A DNA stretch of 64,000 nucleotides, from assembly GCA_963823675.1 (NCBI GenBank), contig CAWGMT010000008.1, positions 868,001 through 932,000 on the forward strand, written 5' to 3'. The notes beneath the pieces are model-generated. The model searched no databases. It was not told the DNA's origin and saw only the letters and a list, made by a program, of their open reading frames with translations. The stretch is from CAWGMT01 sp963823675 (GTDB lineage: Bacteria; Planctomycetota; Planctomycetia; Isosphaerales; Isosphaeraceae). The translations under genes were made by a program, and so were the position numbers. This document shows, in pieces, positions 8,207 through 17,597 of this stretch (position 1 is its first letter; every line of letters begins with the position of its first letter).

Positions 8207-9430
8207 ATGGAACGCGTCGCACTCACACTGATTCTCTGTGCGCTCGGATCGGGGACGGTGGAGGTCGGTAAGATGGATTCCGCCGATCCCGTCCGAGTTC
8301 TTGTCCAAGGAAACAACTCGTTCGCCCTCGACCTATATGCTCAACTCCGTCGGGGCGATGGCAACCGATTCGTTTCTCCGTTTTCCATCTCGAGCGCTCT
8401 GGCGATGACGTACGCCGGGGTGCGCGGGGATACCGTGCGCGAGATGGCCAAGGCCCTTCACTTTACGCTGCCTCCGGACCAGCTCCACCCTTCGTTCAAT
8501 CGACTGATCACCGAGATCCACGGTCACAACACCCCGGCTTCGGCTCAACAGCCCGCCATTCAACTCTTCACGGCCAATGCCCTGTGGGCGCAGCGTGGCG
8601 AGCCGATCCTCGGCGATTATCAACAACAAATCGAGACCGACTACCAAGGAGGCATCTTCCCGGTTGACTTCCGCCTCGCCACCGAAACGGCGCGGCAGAC
8701 GATCAATGAATGGGTCGAGAAGCAAACCAAGGGCAAGATTGAGCAACTCCTGAAGCCGGGCCGTCTTCGCGCGAGCACCGTGCTGGTCTTGACGAACGCG
8801 ATCTACTTCAAAGGCTTGTGGGAAAGCCAGTTTCTCAAGCAACACACCGTTTCGGACACGTTTCGCCTGTCGGCGCGCGAAAGTCTTCGCGTCAACATGA
8901 TGAATCAGACCGGCCGGTTTCGCTGCCTGGACGAGGGGACGTTCCAGGCCCTGGAGCTCCCCTATCGAGGCCGCGCCATCTCGATGGTGATCCTTCTACC
9001 CAAGGCGGTCGACGGACTGGCTCAGCTCGAAGCGGCGTGCAGCGAGCCCAGGCTGGAAGCCTGGCTGGCCAAGCTCGCTTCGCGCCGGGTGCGAATCAGT
9101 CTGCCAAGGTTCCGACTTACCGAAGAACTCGAGCTGAAAAGTGCGCTCTCAGCGTTGGGAATGCCGCTGGCATTTGATGGCGGCGCGGCCGATTTCTCCG
9201 GGATAACCGGCAGACGCGACATGGCGATTTCAGCCGTGGTGCACAAGGCTTTTGTTGACGTCGACGAGACGGGAACCGAGGCCGCGGCAGCTACGGCGGT
9301 CGTCATGGAGAAGAAAGGCGGAGCCGCCGCGCGGACCATGGTATTCCGCGCCGACCATCCGTTCCTGTTTCTGATTCGCGATAACCTATCGGGCTCGATT
9401 CTGTTCCTGGGGCGGCTCGTCCGGCCGTGA
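8207..9430 (+). CDS. Serpin (serine protease inhibitor) 2
   Basis: 407 aa, strongly similar to serpin 1 along its whole length, including SPFSISSALAMTYAGVRGDT, LTNAIYFKGLWESQF and the hinge DETGTEAAAAT. The reactive loop differs: M-E-K-K-G-G replaces M-K-R-A-T-A around the predicted P1 site, so the two copies probably inhibit different proteases. GGGAGGT lies seven bases before the ATG. The short N-terminal hydrophobic stretch resembles that of serpin 1. The 137-base gap between the genes has no terminator, so co-transcription is likely. Confidence 0.9.
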   Translation: MERVALTLILCALGSGTVEVGKMDSADPVRVLVQGNNSFALDLYAQLRRGDGNRFVSPFSISSALAMTYAGVRGDTVREMAKALHFTLPPDQLHPSFNRLITEIHGHNTPASAQQPAIQLFTANALWAQRGEPILGDYQQQIETDYQGGIFPVDFRLATETARQTINEWVEKQTKGKIEQLLKPGRLRASTVLVLTNAIYFKGLWESQFLKQHTVSDTFRLSARESLRVNMMNQTGRFRCLDEGTFQALELPYRGRAISMVILLPKAVDGLAQLEAACSEPRLEAWLAKLASRRVRISLPRFRLTEELELKSALSALGMPLAFDGGAADFSGITGRRDMAISAVVHKAFVDVDETGTEAAAATAVVMEKKGGAAARTMVFRADHPFLFLIRDNLSGSILFLGRLVRP

Positions 9431-9466
9431 TTGGGGAGCCAACTCGACCCTGGAGAAGCCGGATCT

Positions 9467-10205
9467 TCATGCGCTCTTCTCGTCTTCCGCCTCGAGCTCG
9501 GCGCGAAACATATAGCCGACGCCGCGAACCGTGTGGATCAGTTGGCCAAGCGTACGGAGCTTCTTGCGGAGATGGCTCACATGGACGTCCAGCGAACGCT
9601 CCAGCGGTAATGCCGGTCGTTGATGAATCGCGGCGATGAGCTCGGATCGGGAAACAACGCGTCCCGCTGAACGTATTAACAGGTCGAGAATGTCAAACTC
9701 GATCGTGGTGAGATCCAGCGGGGATCCCTGGGACCAAGCCTGGCGCAGTACCAGGCGCCACCTTGACGCCATTGACATCCAGCACCTGATTTCCCTGGGC
9801 CCCGAGCCGACCAGACCGGCGAAGCACCGCGCGCATGCGGGCGATCAGCTCATCCAGCTCGAGCGGCTTGGGCAGATAGTCGTCGGCCCCCGCATCCAGA
9901 CCCACAATTCGATCGGCCCGCGCGGTTCGAGCGGTGAGTATGATGACCGGCACCACGCTGCGACGACGTACTTGCCGCAAAACCTCCAATCCGTCGAGCC
10001 CCGGTAGGATAACATCGAGCAAGATCAGATCGTAGGAGCCGTCCAGTGCCTCCGCCAGTCCACGCTGGCCGTCATGAACCGCCTTGATTCGTATTCCGCG
10101 CGGCATGAAGAACTCTCTCATGAGCTCACTGAGCGCGACATCGCCGTCGATCAAGAGCACCGAGAGGCCCGGGTCGGACCGCGATAGACTGGGGGTTTGA
10201 TTCAT
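9467..10205 (-). pseudogene. OmpR/PhoB-type response regulator, frameshifted
   Basis: Two overlapping frames together make one regulator. The upstream frame (from MNQTPSLSR at 10205) carries the receiver domain: acidic pocket LLIDGD, phospho-acceptor LILLDVILPGLDG, and the conserved Lys in PKPLELDEL. The downstream frame carries the winged helix (LDLTTIEFDILDLLIRSAG ... SLDVHVSHLRKKL ... TVRGVGYMF). They join at about 9720-9780 between the linker sequence NGVKV and PLDLTTIEF. One lost or gained base explains the break; it may be real or a sequencing error. No kinase is adjacent; the nearest is at 13234. Confidence 0.8.
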
Positions 10206-10412
10206 CGAACCAACAATTGTGTGAAGAGCGGAGTTCAAATGACCTCGATCAGCCGGCGTGAGACTGAGATCGCCGTGGTCGGCTGAGCGAGAAATCCGAG
10301 GATCAGTCTGGCGATCCCCCGATTTCTCGCTCAGGCCAGCCGTCTCTCCCGGCTGCTCGGACGGCCGTAGAGAGCGGCTGGCCACCCCCTCTGGATCGAT
10401 CGGCTTCATCTC

Positions 10413-11504
10413 TCAATAACGGAAGTACGCGCGCATGCCTCCATGACCGCCGCCCATGCCGCGCATTCCGAATCCCGACACACCGGGAATGTCCACCAGG
10501 TAAGCCGACACCGACTGGAGCGTGGACGAGGTCGTCGAGCTGCTCGTCAACGTTGACGCGTTCGAATTAGCCTGACTGGCGGACTGGACCGCTTGCTGGT
10601 CGGATTGGATCTGCAAAATCTGGGCCTGCGTCAGCCCCATGCTCGACAGCACAGAAGCCGCGTCCGTCTGCACCTTGGTCACCGCGGCACTACCGCTCAA
10701 GTTTCCTTTGCGGATCGCCTCGAGGTCATCCAGAACTGCGCCGACCGAAGCATGAGTCGGATGCGCCCCGGCCGGGGTATCCGTCTTGAGGTCGGTCTGC
10801 AATGTCTGGTAGGCACTTTGTACGGTTGAGCTACTTGACGAGGCCGTGGTTCCCGCGGTGGAAGACGTCGAGGTCGAGGTCAACGTGGAGGTCGAGGTCG
10901 AACTTGTCGAACTGCTCGAGCTCGACTGGATCGCGGTCACCACGGCCTGGGCGTCGGTCTGAATCTGGGTGACCTGAGTCGGGGTCAGCCCCATGCTCGT
11001 GAGCACGGCGGCCTCGTCAGACGCCACCTGCGACTGAGCGGCGCTCCCGCTCAATGTGCCCTTACGTACGGCAGCAAGGTCATCTTCCAGCGCGCCCATC
11101 GAGGCGAAAGTCGGCTGCGCCCCGCTCGGCGTGTCATTCTTGAGGTCGGTTTGAAGCGTCTGTGTGGCTTGCTGCACCGAGGACGAGTTCATCGCCGTGT
11201 AGGAGGGAAACCCGGTCTGCCCGCCGGCTGCCAGGAGCGGTGAAATCAACAGAGAATCGAGGCGGTTGCCTCCGCTCGAGCCAAATCCCCCACCACCAAA
11301 CCGTGCTCCCATTGCACCCGCTCCGCCCGGCGCAAATTCGGCCATTCTCGGTCCCCAGCCACCCCCTCCGAACGACGGCAAGCCAAATCCAGCCGAGAGT
11401 AACTCGCGACCCTCCAAACCCTCGCAACCAACCGCGGCTCTCGTCGTCGCGCGAACCCGCCGATTGCGAGTCGCTGTGGCAATCCGATCCATCACACCAC
11501 GCAT
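10413..11504 (-). CDS. Exported LExRxxLS-type protein with two internal repeats
   Basis: 363 aa. The N-terminus is basic, then CEGLEGRELLSAGF, a variant of the LExRxxLS motif found at the start of many planctomycete surface proteins. A Gly-rich segment follows, then two homologous repeats of about 85 residues (QTLQTDLKNDTPSGAQPT ... and QTLQTDLKTDTPAGAHPT ..., each with a GSAA-containing middle and SMGLT near the end) separated by a Ser/Thr low-complexity linker. The C-terminus is Gly/Met/His-rich. AAGGAGG is placed eight bases before the ATG, a strong start. Extracellular or envelope protein of unknown function. Confidence 0.7.
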   Translation of the reverse strand: MRGVMDRIATATRNRRVRATTRAAVGCEGLEGRELLSAGFGLPSFGGGGWGPRMAEFAPGGAGAMGARFGGGGFGSSGGNRLDSLLISPLLAAGGQTGFPSYTAMNSSSVQQATQTLQTDLKNDTPSGAQPTFASMGALEDDLAAVRKGTLSGSAAQSQVASDEAAVLTSMGLTPTQVTQIQTDAQAVVTAIQSSSSSSTSSTSTSTLTSTSTSSTAGTTASSSSSTVQSAYQTLQTDLKTDTPAGAHPTHASVGAVLDDLEAIRKGNLSGSAAVTKVQTDAASVLSSMGLTQAQILQIQSDQQAVQSASQANSNASTLTSSSTTSSTLQSVSAYLVDIPGVSGFGMRGMGGGHGGMRAYFRY

Positions 11505-11718
11505 GCTACCGTCCTCCTTGACGAGTGTTCTCTCTATTTTCAGGTAGGCGACAACCGGTTGCCGGCGGCAACCGTGAACGAGGGATGCGCCTTGCGCTTC
11601 CGGAGGAAATGTGCCGGCCGCAACCGGGCAGGAAGAAGACCCTCCCCCAAAGTGAGAATCGAGATTCCCACTAGTTCCACGCCATTGGCTGAGAGGGCTT
11701 TACCAAGCTTAACACGGG

Positions 11719-13098
11719 CTAGTTGGGCCGTGATCGCAGCGATTCGTTGACCAGCCGGTGGAATTCGTCGCGCAGCTTGAGGCCCGCCGAGGGATAGATT
11801 TGCGTCATCATGATGCCGATGAGGCCATGACTGGGATCGACCCAGAAATCGGTATAGTAGATACCGCCCCAGCCAAACGTGCCGACGGGATCCTCGCTAC
11901 GACTGTCCGGCCTGGTCGTCACACCGCAGCCGTAGCCGAAGCCAAGTCCGTGCACCGGGATCCAGAGCGCGAGCCCGCCGGTTTGATTGCGGGTCATCGC
12001 ATCGACGGTCTCCGGTCGCAACAGCCTCGTCCCGTCGATCTGTCCTCGATTCAGGAGCATCTGCAAGAATCGGGCGTAGTCGCTCGCCGTCGAGACGAGC
12101 CCTGCCCCGCCGGAGAAGTAATTCTTGGTCCCGGCATAGGGGAGACTCGCCGAATAGATCAGGGCCCCTTTGGTCGTCAGCCCCTCGCCGGTCCTGACGA
12201 TCGACCCTCCCGAATCGGGTTCGTAAAGGGCGGCCAGTCGCCCGCGTTTGGATTCCGGGAGAACGAAGTGAGTGTCGTTCATCCCCAGTGGTGCGAAAAT
12301 CCGTTCCTGGAAGAAGGCTGCGAGCGACTTGCCCGAGACCACTTCGACGAGTCGGCCCAGGACGTCAGTCGAAAGCCCATACTCCCACGCGGTGCCGGGC
12401 TGGTGCGCCAGCGGCAGGCTCGCCAGCCGGCGCACGTTTTCTCCGAGCGTGTGGTCGCTCGGACTGATTCCATCGCAGATTCCGGCATCGGCGTACAGCC
12501 GGCCGACATGAGGCAGGTTCCGGAAGCGGTAACAGAGGCCCGAAGTGTGAGTCAACAAATCGCGGATCGTGATCGGCCGGTAGGCTGGCACGATCTCGAA
12601 GTCGGCGTCCCGTCCGACGGACGGTTTCTCCCGTGGTTCGCCGGGATTGGTACCCGCCGCTTTTGCATCTACCCTCGACCTGGCCATCGCCACTTTCATG
12701 AACTTGAACTCGGGCAGAAACAAAGAGACTGGGTCCGAGAGATCGAGTTTTCCCTGCTCGGCCAGCATCATCACGGCCACACTGGTGATCGGCTTGGTCA
12801 TCGAGGCAATCCGAAAGATCGACTGCGGCGTCATCGGGATGTCGGCATCGACGTCCTGTTTTCCGACGGCGTCGAGATAAGCGATCTTGCCCTGGTGTGC
12901 CACCAGCAGCACCGCGCCGGCGATTTGCCGCTTATCGACGGCTTGCTGGAAAAGCTGCCCGGCGCGCTTCAGTCGCTGGGTGTCGAGCCCGACTTGATGG
13001 GATTGGGCCCGCGGCTCATGAGCGATCGACCGAGTCTCGGTTGAGACGACCAAGAGTAGTGCCAAAGCGATCACGCGAGCAATATGGGCTCGTCGCAT
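11719..13098 (-). CDS. Secreted serine hydrolase, beta-lactamase class C/EstB family
   Basis: 459 aa from MRRAHIARV, with signal peptide (VIALALLLVVS). Catalytic SxxK is S99-M-T-K102 in FRIASMTKPITSV. The second motif Tyr is in WEYGLSTDVLG. Other family marks are LLTHTSGLCYRF, GLVSTASDYARFLQMLL and a Gly/His-rich C-terminal motif HGLGFGYG. The family (PF00144) includes carboxypeptidases, esterases and peptide amidases, so antibiotic resistance should not be assumed. A longer frame to 13212 exists but lacks an export signal at its N-terminus; GGAGA precedes the chosen start. Confidence 0.88.
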   Translation of the reverse strand: MRRAHIARVIALALLLVVSTETRSIAHEPRAQSHQVGLDTQRLKRAGQLFQQAVDKRQIAGAVLLVAHQGKIAYLDAVGKQDVDADIPMTPQSIFRIASMTKPITSVAVMMLAEQGKLDLSDPVSLFLPEFKFMKVAMARSRVDAKAAGTNPGEPREKPSVGRDADFEIVPAYRPITIRDLLTHTSGLCYRFRNLPHVGRLYADAGICDGISPSDHTLGENVRRLASLPLAHQPGTAWEYGLSTDVLGRLVEVVSGKSLAAFFQERIFAPLGMNDTHFVLPESKRGRLAALYEPDSGGSIVRTGEGLTTKGALIYSASLPYAGTKNYFSGGAGLVSTASDYARFLQMLLNRGQIDGTRLLRPETVDAMTRNQTGGLALWIPVHGLGFGYGCGVTTRPDSRSEDPVGTFGWGGIYYTDFWVDPSHGLIGIMMTQIYPSAGLKLRDEFHRLVNESLRSRPN

Positions 13099-13233
13099 CG
13101 GGACATCTCCGGAACGGATTGCGGGCTGTCGCCCGGCGTGGCATGGTCTACAAACCGCGGCGGTCTCCACCATTTTGAAGCGCGCACCTGGAAACGCAAG
13201 AGCGCGGACCACTGATAGCCAACGACGCGGACA

Positions 13234-14565
13234 TCAGCCAGCCTTGCCGGTGCCGGGTTCGGTCGCTGAAGTCGGCGAGCGCGGCAGCACGAACGCGAAG
13301 GTCGAGCCCTGGCCCAGCATGCTGGAGACCTCGACGCGGCCCCCGTGCAGCTCGACAAACGTCTTGACCAACCAGAGCCCCAGTCCGATGCCGCGCTTGC
13401 CGAACTGGTAATCGCCTGATGAGTGGCGCAAGGTGTCGAAGCCGGTGAAGAACGGCTCGAACAGATGCGACTGGTCGTCCGGAGGGACTCCCATCCCTTG
13501 GTCGGTGATGCTGACGCGAACCCAGTCGGGCGCCCCTTCCTCCCGGCGCGCTTCCACCCGGATGGTGCCGCCATCGGGCGTGAATTTGACGGCGTTGGCC
13601 AGCAGGTTGGTCAAGACGTCGGCGATTTTCAACGTGTCGGCTTCGATCGGCCCGAGGCCGGGCTCGATCTGGACGATCACCGACTGGCGGCGGAGCTCGA
13701 GGTAGGGCGCCAGCTCGTCGAGCGCCTCCCGCACGACTTGGTCCAGATCGAGCGAATCCCACTGTACGGACGGGCTGAACTCTCGATTTCGGACGAGCTT
13801 GAGCATTCGCTCGACGGTCCGCGCCAGGCGGCTTGCCGCGGCACCGATCCGGTCGACCCACTGACGCTCCACTTCGCTGGCATTGACGCCCTGGGTCATT
13901 CTCCAGAGCTGGAGCATGCCCAAGACCACCGTCACCGGGGTGTTCAGCTCGTGGCTGGCGACCTCGATGAACGCGCCTTTCAAGCGGTTGGCCTCCATGA
14001 GCTTGGTGTTGGTCTCCTGGAGCTCGCTCAAGAGACGGTTCTTCTCGACGATCAGATTGTGATGCTCGACGGCTTGGCGAACCGTCGCCTCGAGCTCCTC
14101 GGGCTCCCACGGCTTCGAGAGGTAGCGAAAAACGTGCCCTTGGTTGATGGCGTCGACGACGGTACGAATGTCTGTATAAGCGGTGAAGAGGAGCCGCGTC
14201 GCCTCGGGTCGAATCTCCCGGGCCTGGCGCAGAACTTCGACGCCGGTCATTCCCGGCATCCGCTGGTCGGACATGATCACGTCGATCGCGGCGCCGGACC
14301 GGAGGATCTGGAGCGCCAGGGCGCCGCTCTGGCAGGTCACGACGTGATAGTCGATTCGCAGCAGGTCATGGATTGTGCGGAGGACTCCCGGCTCGTCATC
14401 GACGACCAAAAGCGTTGGTCGCACTCGCTGGTTCGGCGGTCCCGGATCGCTCTCTTTGCCGGCCGTGGATGCAGGATTTGCCTTGCCCCCCGTTCCTGGC
14501 GCGGAGGTCGAAACTGGCGACCAGTTTCCGGACGGGGTTTCCCAGCCGCGCAAAAGCGGATCCAA
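13234..14565 (-). CDS. Receiver-histidine kinase (REC-HisKA-HATPase)
   Basis: 443 aa. The receiver domain spans residues about 50-165 (LLVVDDEPGVLRTI, acceptor VIMSDQRMPGMTG, Lys in YLSKPWEPEEL). A coiled linker leads to the dimerisation domain with the phospho-His in VASHELNTPVTVV, then a HATPase_c domain with N box DVLTNLLANAVKF, GQGMG-like DQGMGVPP and GIGLGLWLVKTFVEL. No membrane segment is visible, so it is a cytoplasmic hybrid that receives phosphate and relays it. It starts with TTG directly after the stop of the upstream regulator gene, implying translational coupling. It probably responds to signals relayed from elsewhere. Confidence 0.88.
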   Translation of the reverse strand: MDPLLRGWETPSGNWSPVSTSAPGTGGKANPASTAGKESDPGPPNQRVRPTLLVVDDEPGVLRTIHDLLRIDYHVVTCQSGALALQILRSGAAIDVIMSDQRMPGMTGVEVLRQAREIRPEATRLLFTAYTDIRTVVDAINQGHVFRYLSKPWEPEELEATVRQAVEHHNLIVEKNRLLSELQETNTKLMEANRLKGAFIEVASHELNTPVTVVLGMLQLWRMTQGVNASEVERQWVDRIGAAASRLARTVERMLKLVRNREFSPSVQWDSLDLDQVVREALDELAPYLELRRQSVIVQIEPGLGPIEADTLKIADVLTNLLANAVKFTPDGGTIRVEARREEGAPDWVRVSITDQGMGVPPDDQSHLFEPFFTGFDTLRHSSGDYQFGKRGIGLGLWLVKTFVELHGGRVEVSSMLGQGSTFAFVLPRSPTSATEPGTGKAG

Positions 14566-14567
14566 TT

Positions 14568-15470
14568 TTACCTCGATTCGTTGCCTGGCTCCGCGGGACC
14601 GAACGCGGACGGACGAACCCCGTCGGGAGTCGAAACTCGGGGTTGGAGGAATCGCTTGATCAGCGTCACTTCGTTCCCAGGATCGTTGTATCGCATCTCA
14701 TCGACCATGCCTTGACAGATCAAGAGGCCGAAGCCCCCCGCGCGAAGTCCCAGCTTGTCGCGAACGTCGAGGTGCGTGAATGGATCTCCGGGAATCGCGG
14801 CATGGGGCAGACGGCTCCGATCGAAGCCCGATCCCTGGTCGCGGACGACGATTTCCAGCCGGTCGTCAAAGATGCGATAGATGATGTTGACCAGGCGATC
14901 GGTCTGGTGGAGATTTCCCCACTCGATGGCGTTCTGGGCCATTTCCATCACCGCCTGGCGGAGCTGCACGACCTGATCGTTCGAAAGCGGCGTGGTCTGG
15001 CAAACGAGCATGAGAAAATCGTTCAGGTCCTTGAGAAAATTGATCTCGCTGTTGATCTCGACGTGAATCTCGCCCTGGAGCGAGCGCTGGTCCATGCTGG
15101 CGCGCCAGTCGCGGGCCAAGGCGATGGCGACGAAAAGATCGTCAACTCCATAGGGCTTGGTGACGTAGGCGTTCGCACCCACGCGAAACCCGTGGACTTG
15201 ATGCTGGACGTCGTTCAAGGCCGTCAGCATGACGACTGGAATGAGCATGGTCGACCGGTCGGTCCTGAGCCGGCGGCAAACGTCAAATCCATTGATGTCC
15301 GGCAGCATCAGGTCCAAGAGCACGACGTCGGGAACCCGTTCCCGCGCCAGCCGCAGTCCAGTTTCGCCGTTCTCGGCGAGAATCGGCTCGTAAGCGCGCA
15401 GCCGGAGGATTCTGGCAACCAGATCGGCCTGCTCTGGATGGTCCTCCACGACTAGAGCCGTTTTCATCAT
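14568..15470 (-). CDS. Response regulator with HATPase (anti-sigma/RsbW-type) output
   Basis: 300 aa starting at MMKTALVVEDHPEQ. The receiver domain is complete (VVEDHPE, acceptor VVLLDLMLPDINGF, Lys in YVTKPYGVDDL). The C-terminal part (about 140-285) looks like a serine kinase-type HATPase: LRQAVMEMAQNAIEWGN as N box and VVRDQGSGFD, then GGFGLLICQGMVDE. This architecture resembles receiver-controlled RsbW-like regulators, suggesting control of a partner-switch or phosphatase module rather than DNA binding. Forms an operon with the kinase downstream, separated by two bases. The longer frame to 15896 has no domain and overlaps the GTPase gene, so it was not used. Confidence 0.82.
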   Translation of the reverse strand: MMKTALVVEDHPEQADLVARILRLRAYEPILAENGETGLRLARERVPDVVLLDLMLPDINGFDVCRRLRTDRSTMLIPVVMLTALNDVQHQVHGFRVGANAYVTKPYGVDDLFVAIALARDWRASMDQRSLQGEIHVEINSEINFLKDLNDFLMLVCQTTPLSNDQVVQLRQAVMEMAQNAIEWGNLHQTDRLVNIIYRIFDDRLEIVVRDQGSGFDRSRLPHAAIPGDPFTHLDVRDKLGLRAGGFGLLICQGMVDEMRYNDPGNEVTLIKRFLQPRVSTPDGVRPSAFGPAEPGNESR

Positions 15471-15544
15471 CCGTTCCCCGCACCGTTCCGGAATCGACCT
15501 CGTCTGGTTGAGAGCTCGTTTGGCCCACCCGGTCGAGTTCGGCT

Positions 15545-15579
15545 CCTGAGTGCTGGCCGCAAGGGCACCACCACTCAGG
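15545..15579. terminator. Short inverted repeat at GTPase gene end
   Basis: CCTGAGTG (545-552) and CACTCAGG (572-579) are complementary and include the stop codon of the minus-strand GTPase gene. It may act as a terminator or transcript-stabilising hairpin between that gene and the regulator operon. No T-tract is visible. Confidence 0.3.
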
Positions 15580-16570
15580 ACACGTGCAACTCGACGACGT
15601 CGCCATCGCGCAGCTCGTGGTCGCGCTTGACCGTCTGCCCGTCGAAAACCCCCGTGCCCCAAATCCGAGCCGACTTCAGCGTATGCTCGAAGTCCCGATG
15701 AATGACCTTGGCCAGATCGATGATGGTGCTGCCGACGGGAAGCGTGAATGGTTTGGTCCGATCGACCGGTTTGCCGGGAGCTCGCGTGTAGACTCGCAAT
15801 ACACCCAACAAATGGTACGCCGCCGTCCGCACGGTTTCCAGTCCCTCGCCCGAATGGGCCGAGCACGCGACCATCGGAAACTTGTCCGCAAACCACTCAC
15901 GGACGATCTCGAGGCGGTCGCCCGCTCCAGGCGCGTCGCGCTTGTTCCCGACCATGACGGTCCTGAGATGGCGAATCGACTCGTCCTCGACATCATAAGG
16001 CAGCTCCGCAACCAGCTCGGTGTGAGCTCCATCCAGACGATTGAGAACCGCAAGGGCAGCCTCTGCAACGTCGTCGCTCGAAAGGTCAACGACCAGGAGA
16101 ACCGAATCGGCCGAGCGGATCACATTCGGCAGCCATGCTTCGACAAAATCCGATGACACCGGAGGCAGATCGACGAGCTGCACGGGCACATCGTGCCACA
16201 TCATGATTCCCGGTTGTGGCGCACGCGTCGTGAATGGGTATGCGGCGACCTCCGGCCGGGCGTTGGTGAGTGCCGCCAGCAGCGAACTTTTCCCTGAATT
16301 CGGCGGACCGACCAGAGCCACCTGCCCCGCCCCCTCCCGCGGAACGTGGTGGCCCGGCCCGGCTTTCTTGCCAGCCGTCTTCCCGCGCTCCAGCTCCTCT
16401 TTGAGCTGACTCATCCTCTGTTTCAGGTCCGACTGCAGCCTCTCTGTTCCCTTGTGCTTGGGCAGCAGCCGAAATAACTCGCGGAGCTTTTCCAGCCGCT
16501 TCTCCGTCGTCGGCGCTTTGCGATACTCTTCCTCAACCTTGTGGTATTGAGGCGGAAGATTGGCCGGCAT
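15575..16570 (-). CDS. DRG/Obg-like GTPase with TGS domain
   Basis: 331 aa from MPANLPPQYHKVEEEYR. A Lys/Glu-rich helical N-terminus (residues 1-75) is followed by the G domain: G1 ALVGPPNSGKSSLL, G2/switch region with YPFTTRAPQPG, G3 QLVDLPPVS, G4 VGNKRDAPG, and G5 near VACSAHSGEG. The C-terminal about 80 residues are a TGS domain (TLPVGSTIIDLAKVIHRDFE ... DHELRDGDVVELHVS). In G3 the usual DTPG Gly is replaced (DLPP). The family acts on ribosomes or tRNA/stress signalling. Start selected where the family homology begins; the longer frame to 16747 is unsupported. Confidence 0.85.
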   Translation of the reverse strand: MPANLPPQYHKVEEEYRKAPTTEKRLEKLRELFRLLPKHKGTERLQSDLKQRMSQLKEELERGKTAGKKAGPGHHVPREGAGQVALVGPPNSGKSSLLAALTNARPEVAAYPFTTRAPQPGIMMWHDVPVQLVDLPPVSSDFVEAWLPNVIRSADSVLLVVDLSSDDVAEAALAVLNRLDGAHTELVAELPYDVEDESIRHLRTVMVGNKRDAPGAGDRLEIVREWFADKFPMVACSAHSGEGLETVRTAAYHLLGVLRVYTRAPGKPVDRTKPFTLPVGSTIIDLAKVIHRDFEHTLKSARIWGTGVFDGQTVKRDHELRDGDVVELHVS

Positions 16571-16758
16571 CGTGGCGATTCTCCCCGGCGCTACCCTCGG
16601 TCCCCCCGCACCGTAGCGACTTCCGCCGCCGGATGCAAGAGCCCGCCGGCAGACACGATCGGTCGTGAATCGGTGCGATTCACGCCGCACCGGTGGACGC
16701 CCAACCACCACGCCTTCACTCCTCCACAGCTTGATCGCGCCTCGCACCCGCCCCCCGT

Positions 16759-16790
16759 CCTCATAGTGGGACTAAATGTACACTATGAGG
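16759..16790. promoter_or_regulatory. Perfect 10-bp palindrome in a divergent promoter region, operator candidate
   Basis: CCTCATAGTG and CACTATGAGG are exact complements with a 12-base AT-richer spacer. The site is centred between the divergent GTPase gene (start 16570) and the deacylase gene (start 16960), the classic position for a dimeric repressor or activator site. Confidence 0.5.
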
Positions 16791-16959
16791 TGGAGATGGA
16801 CGAACCGCTGTCCTGAGCGATCGCGGTGTGCCGGAAAATCGGCCTTTGATGATTTTCTCCACCGTAGGTGCCCCGAATCTTCACGAAGCTCGACACATTT
16901 TTCCCAAACATCCTATAATACCCATAGATCACATTTCGACCACTGGCAGGCCTCCTCCG

Positions 16960-17475
16960 ATGTACATCATTGATTTTCTCCAAAGCCGGGGAGTCTGGTA
17001 CGAGTCGCTGCTCTATCGGCCAGCCTCCTCGTCGGCAAGGCGAGCCGGGAACGCTCACGTCCCAGGGCGAAAGTTTGCCAAGGCCGTGCTCATCAAGGCG
17101 GGCGATTCGTTCGTCCTGGCCGTGTTGCCCTCGACTTCCTGGATCGATATCGGGCGGTTGAGCGGAATCGTCGGCGCGACAGCGCCGCTCGTGCGGCTTG
17201 CGACGCTGGCGGAGCTCCTGGCGACATTCATCGATTGCGAGCCCGGTGCCGTGCCGCCGTTTGGACGGCTGTATGGAATGAAAACATTTGTCAACGAGGG
17301 GCTTGCCGCTTCTGATGAGATCGTTTTCGCGGCCAATACACGGCACGAGGGGCTGAGGATGCAATATGCCGACTTCCGGGCCGTCGAGGAACCAGAAGAG
17401 GCCTTGTTCTCGCAGTCAACCATCACGCCGCGCCGCGAACCGGAACAATTCGGCAGGGACCGTCTGGTTGGCTGA
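16960..17475 (+). CDS. YbaK/ProX-type aminoacyl-tRNA deacylase
   Basis: 171 aa from MYIIDFLQSRGVWYESLLY. Features of the YbaK/EbsC editing-domain fold (PF04073) include the conserved Lys in KAVLIKAGDSFVLAVLPS, the LATLAELLATFIDCEPGAVPPFGRLYGM segment, and FVNEGLAASDEIVFAANTRHEGLRM. The family hydrolyses mischarged aminoacyl-tRNAs such as Cys- or Ala-tRNAPro in trans. It is full length. CTCCTCCG precedes the start but no strong Shine-Dalgarno is seen. A palindrome at 16759-16790 lies in its upstream region. Confidence 0.85.
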   Translation: MYIIDFLQSRGVWYESLLYRPASSSARRAGNAHVPGRKFAKAVLIKAGDSFVLAVLPSTSWIDIGRLSGIVGATAPLVRLATLAELLATFIDCEPGAVPPFGRLYGMKTFVNEGLAASDEIVFAANTRHEGLRMQYADFRAVEEPEEALFSQSTITPRREPEQFGRDRLVG

Positions 17476-17597
17476 AGCGATCCGTTCGTTTCCGAGACGG
17501 CTTCCCGCGGCGAGCACCGGTTCGCCGACGGCGGCTCAACACATCACGGCGGGCGCTCAATTGACCGTCCGCCGAAAATCGGAAAAATCGGACGTCG

